This document shows, in pieces, positions 51,866-54,273 of a stretch of 54,273 bases of DNA. Both the position numbers and the translations under genes were made by a program. The stretch is from Candidatus Acidulidesulfobacter diazotrophicus. GTDB lineage: Bacteria; SZUA-79; Acidulodesulfobacterales; Acidulodesulfobacteraceae. The stretch covers positions 1 to 54,273 of the forward strand of contig SGBB01000016.1 in assembly GCA_004195025.1 (NCBI GenBank), given 5' to 3'. The notes beneath the pieces were generated by a model. That model was given only the letters and a program-made list of their open reading frames with translations. It did no database searches and was not told the origin of the DNA. The stretch's first letter is position 1, and every line of letters starts with the position of its first letter.

Positions 51866-52555
51866 TTATTCAAATATATTTTCTATGTCAATTTCAATAT
51901 CGCGCGGTTCAAGCATAGCGTTTATCAAAGAAATTTTTTCAAAATTTTTTAAATCCTCCAAAGTAATTTTTATTTCTTTAATTTTACCAATATTTAAAAG
52001 AAATTGTCTTTTAACCCCGTTTAAAATAAAACTTTTGGGGGTGAACCATCCTTTCCCGTCATATAATATAATATTTGAATAAGATGTATCGGTGATTAAT
52101 CCGTTTTTTACTATTAAAATATCAATAGCTAACTCATTTTTATTAACGTCTTCTGAATTATTAACATTTTCAAGATTTGAACAATTTTTATTTTTAAAAC
52201 TTTTTTTTTCTAATAAGAATTTACTGATTGCATTATGAAGAATATCATCAATATTATTTCTGTTTTCATATTTAAAACTATAATCTATATCTGATTTTAC
52301 AATTTTTAATCTTTTAATATTTTTTTTTGCATAAGGCGTAATTTCAATATTTTCTATTTTATCGGAATATACAATTCTGCATTTAAACAATCCTTTTTTA
52401 AACTCGGCATCGGTAAGAGGGAGAAATTTTCCTATATCTATTGCAGGGTTTTTCTTAAAAAAATGAAGAATAGTTTTATTCAGCCTATTATTATGATAGT
52501 CTAATAATTTAAAATTTCCGTCTTCTAATTTGATTGTTTCAATAAATCGGTACAT
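51866..52555 (-). CDS. pabC: Aminodeoxychorismate lyase-like (class IV aminotransferase fold)
   Basis: A 229-residue PLP-fold protein. The probable Schiff-base Lys is in DIDYSFKYENRNNI. The downstream cofactor motif is LITDTSYSNIILYDG, followed by the product loop LNGVKRQFLL. PabC converts aminodeoxychorismate to p-aminobenzoate. It is shorter than usual and carries a polar insertion (about 120-140, KNKNCSNLENVNNSEDVNKN). Its start overlaps the end of pabB by 17 bp, which indicates translational coupling and supports the function. Confidence 0.82.
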   Translation of the reverse strand: MYRFIETIKLEDGNFKLLDYHNNRLNKTILHFFKKNPAIDIGKFLPLTDAEFKKGLFKCRIVYSDKIENIEITPYAKKNIKRLKIVKSDIDYSFKYENRNNIDDILHNAISKFLLEKKSFKNKNCSNLENVNNSEDVNKNELAIDILIVKNGLITDTSYSNIILYDGKGWFTPKSFILNGVKRQFLLNIGKIKEIKITLEDLKNFEKISLINAMLEPRDIEIDIENIFE

Positions 52556-53636
52556 ATATTTTTTCTATCATTTCATTATATTCTTTTAAGGCATCGCTAT
52601 AAATTGTTATTCCGCCGCCGCTTCTATAATATAATTTATCGTCTTTATTTTCAATAAATCTTATCATAACGGAACTTTTAAGGCAATTTCTTATTCCGTC
52701 GTAATAACCGAAAACACCTGTATAATAGCCTCTCGGTTCTAATTCAGCCTGTTTAATTATTTCTATCGTTTTGTTTTTAGGGGCACCTGAAATTGAACCT
52801 GCAGGTAATAATTTTAAAAAAATATCCCCTAATTTTTTGATATAATTGTTTTTTAATTTGCCTTCAATTTCTGAAACCATTTGCAATAATGAATCTGCGT
52901 TTGTTCTAATTTTTTCTATATAACGGAATTTGTTTAACTTTACCTCGGAACTTACTATATTTAAATCATTTCTCAATAAATCTACGACTGTTAAATGTTC
53001 GGCTAATTCTTTGCTATTATGCAATAAATTTTTTTTAGAGTTTCGCAATTTAGTGTCGGTTGTTCCTTTTATGGGATATGTAAAAATTCTATTTTTTTCG
53101 TCTATATTTATAAAAGTTTCAGGAGAAAAAACTACAAATTCATAACCGTCTTTGATAAAATAAAGCTTATATTTTGCATTACTTAAATAAAAAATATTTT
53201 CTAACGATAAATTATTAATTTCTATAGGCGTTTTAAATGTCAGATTTAAAAGAAAAGAATTACCTTTTTTTTGCTCATCGGTTACTAATTTGAATCTATT
53301 ATTGTATGTTTCAAAATTTATAGGAAATTTTTTTATGGATATATTTTTATAATTTTTAATATTTTTTTGTTTATTATTGTAATTATTTTGATTATAATTT
53401 TTAAATCCGTCTATGTTATATTTTATTTTTATTGTTTTATTATTAATAATATTACTTTTGCAATATTTATTAATATACAAGCCATTAGCTTCAGATAACT
53501 TAAATATTAAAGGCGATTTTAATTCATAATCAATAATAAAAACAAAACTTATATTGTTTTCAGCATAATAATTCATTAAATCAAAGAAATTTAATTTATT
53601 TGCGATATTATTACTAAAATTGTTATTACAATCCAT
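52539..53636 (-). CDS. pabB: Aminodeoxychorismate synthase component I
   Basis: A 365-residue chorismate-binding enzyme. Visible motifs are FTYPIKGTTD (the PIKGT Lys distinguishes PabB from TrpE), LLRNDLNIVS, LLPAGSISGAPKNKT and YRSGGGITIYSDALKEYNEM. It aminates chorismate with ammonia from a PabA partner not seen here. The N-terminal domain is reduced and contains an Asn/Lys-rich stretch (about 70-105). The ATG directly abuts an 11-bp tandem array, so there is no conventional ribosome-binding site. Confidence 0.92.
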   Translation of the reverse strand: MDCNNNFSNNIANKLNFFDLMNYYAENNISFVFIIDYELKSPLIFKLSEANGLYINKYCKSNIINNKTIKIKYNIDGFKNYNQNNYNNKQKNIKNYKNISIKKFPINFETYNNRFKLVTDEQKKGNSFLLNLTFKTPIEINNLSLENIFYLSNAKYKLYFIKDGYEFVVFSPETFINIDEKNRIFTYPIKGTTDTKLRNSKKNLLHNSKELAEHLTVVDLLRNDLNIVSSEVKLNKFRYIEKIRTNADSLLQMVSEIEGKLKNNYIKKLGDIFLKLLPAGSISGAPKNKTIEIIKQAELEPRGYYTGVFGYYDGIRNCLKSSVMIRFIENKDDKLYYRSGGGITIYSDALKEYNEMIEKIYVPIY

Positions 53637-53748
53637 TATTATTTAATTATTATTTAATTATTATTTAATTATTATTTAATTATTATTTAATTATTATTTA
53701 ATTATTATTTAATTATTATTTAATTATTATTTAATTATTATTTAATTA
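53637..53748. repeat. 11-bp tandem array abutting the pabB start
   Basis: About ten copies of an 11-bp unit (TTATTTAATTA) run without interruption up to the pabB start codon at 53636. The array therefore forms the whole proximal leader, and possibly the promoter, of the pabBC operon. Confidence 0.92.
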
Positions 53749-53777
53749 CATTATTATTATGTTTATTGCATAATAGT

Positions 53778-54113
53778 GTAAATCGTATAATAGAACCTTA
53801 ATTCTGCGTTAGAAACTATTTATAAGTTCTAATGCTAAATGTTCTAATGCTAAATCATTCTGGTGGCCGCTTCGCTCTCGGCTTATAGCCTCGTGAACAG
53901 AAACTGCATGTGTTTCTAACTTCGGAACATTCCTGCCTTCGCAGGAATGACACCCAGCAGGTGAAATAATAAAACTCCGCAAAGCCATTCTCGCGAAGGC
54001 GTGAATCTAGTATATAATAATTCTTCGTAGGAGGATTAAGGTAGAGTTACCCATTATTGAATTATTATATATTTTATATTATAATAAAACATATTGTAAA
54101 TCGTATAATAGAA
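53778..54113. repeat. 18-bp direct repeat pair and dispersed hairpins
   Basis: GTAAATCGTATAATAGAA occurs at 53778-53795 and 54096-54113. Between them (53861-54010) lies a block related to the interior of the family A element at 4706-4860, with GCTCTCGGCTTATAGCCTCG, AGAAAC...GTTTCT and two dRS3-like hairpins. The right copy runs into the IS21-like end. No gene is present in the 53749-54243 interval. Confidence 0.6.
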
Positions 54114-54273
54114 TTGACCCCCTATCGTCATTTAGAATTGACCCCCTATTTTAAAACAAATTAATTTATAATAGCCGCATAAAGGCGGCTAAAAAAGTCT
54201 GCCTTTTAGTTAACTTAATAAAAACTAAAAGGAGGGCAAAGGGGTGATAAGTATGTATAAATGGTATGAGGTG
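54109..54273 (+). mobile_element. Left end of an IS21-like element (cut by window edge)
   Basis: Two direct copies of TAGAATTGACCCCCTAT (54109-54125 and 54133-54149) resemble the multiple terminal repeats of IS21-family elements. They are followed by a short hairpin (AGCCGC...GCGGCT), AAAAGGAGG and a GTG start. The rest of the element lies beyond the window. Confidence 0.5.
54244..54273 (+). CDS. Start of a probable IS21-type transposase (IstA), partial
   Basis: GTG at 54244, 8 bp after AAAAGGAGG (54227-54235), opens a frame reading MISMYKWYEV to the window end. The beginning is compatible with IstA transposases, whose N-terminal helix-turn-helix starts in this way. Only ten codons are visible, so the call rests mainly on the upstream terminal repeats. 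Confidence 0.4.
   Translation, partial: MISMYKWYEV

Overview
The window is 54 kb of very AT-rich bacterial DNA. Compact genes are separated by AT-rich spacers full of simple repeats. ExbB/ExbD, a lipoprotein, periplasmic c-type cytochromes and a Spy/CpxP-like protein point to a Gram-negative cell. A fused AhbA-AhbB siroheme decarboxylase (the alternative haem route of sulfate reducers), TusA/DsrE/rhodanese sulfur-carrier genes, a YeeE/YedE transporter and a TauE exporter point to an anaerobic or microaerobic sulfur-metabolising lineage. A deltaproteobacterium-like group such as the acid-mine 'Acidulodesulfobacterales' would fit, but this placement is inference; no rRNA or marker gene in the window proves it.

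Layout. (1) 1-2.3 kb: right end of an integrated element with a tyrosine integrase, two copies of the 3' end of a tRNA-Gly (att-like) and a truncated nucleotidyltransferase. (2) 2.5-14.3 kb: diguanylate cyclase, CheV, bioD, an FAH-family hydrolase, a DapL-like aminotransferase, folK, speD, a large L,D-transpeptidase and a chemoreceptor. (3) 14.9-18.6 kb: two paralogous monohaem cytochromes c, AhbAB and ExbBD. (4) 18.8-29.2 kb: purB fused to purS, purQ, purL, purF, pyrE, a lipoprotein and nadB, all on one strand. (5) 29.4-40.4 kb: VapBC, a coiled-coil/nuclease-like protein, a type IV pilin-like protein, two PAS-GGDEF proteins, queC and a second chemoreceptor. (6) 41.1-51.7 kb: a sulfur-trafficking island: TetR regulator, secreted beta-propeller, TusA, YeeE/YedE, DsrE/F/H-like small proteins, secreted rhodanese, two small secreted proteins, a second TusA, a broken rhodanese copy, two more DsrE-like proteins, an EamA permease and TauE. 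(7) 51.9-53.6 kb: pabC and pabB. The window ends inside the start of an apparent IS21-like element.

Three signals stand out beyond ordinary annotation. First, repeats are expanding throughout. Intergenic arrays have units of 5, 6, 9, 11, 16, 22 and 74 bp, while arrays inside genes have units that are multiples of 3 and create Asn-rich or charged insertions in otherwise conserved enzymes (PurS, PurL, NadB, PyrE, QueC, CheV). Second, an 11-base C tract lies between a well-placed upstream ATG and the annotated start of a PAS-GGDEF protein; one added base would fuse the two reading frames, which makes it a candidate phase-variable c-di-GMP switch. Third, at least three MITE-like families with terminal inverted repeats are scattered between genes, and one copy supplies the stop codon of queC.

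All functions come from reading protein motifs by eye. No database search was possible.
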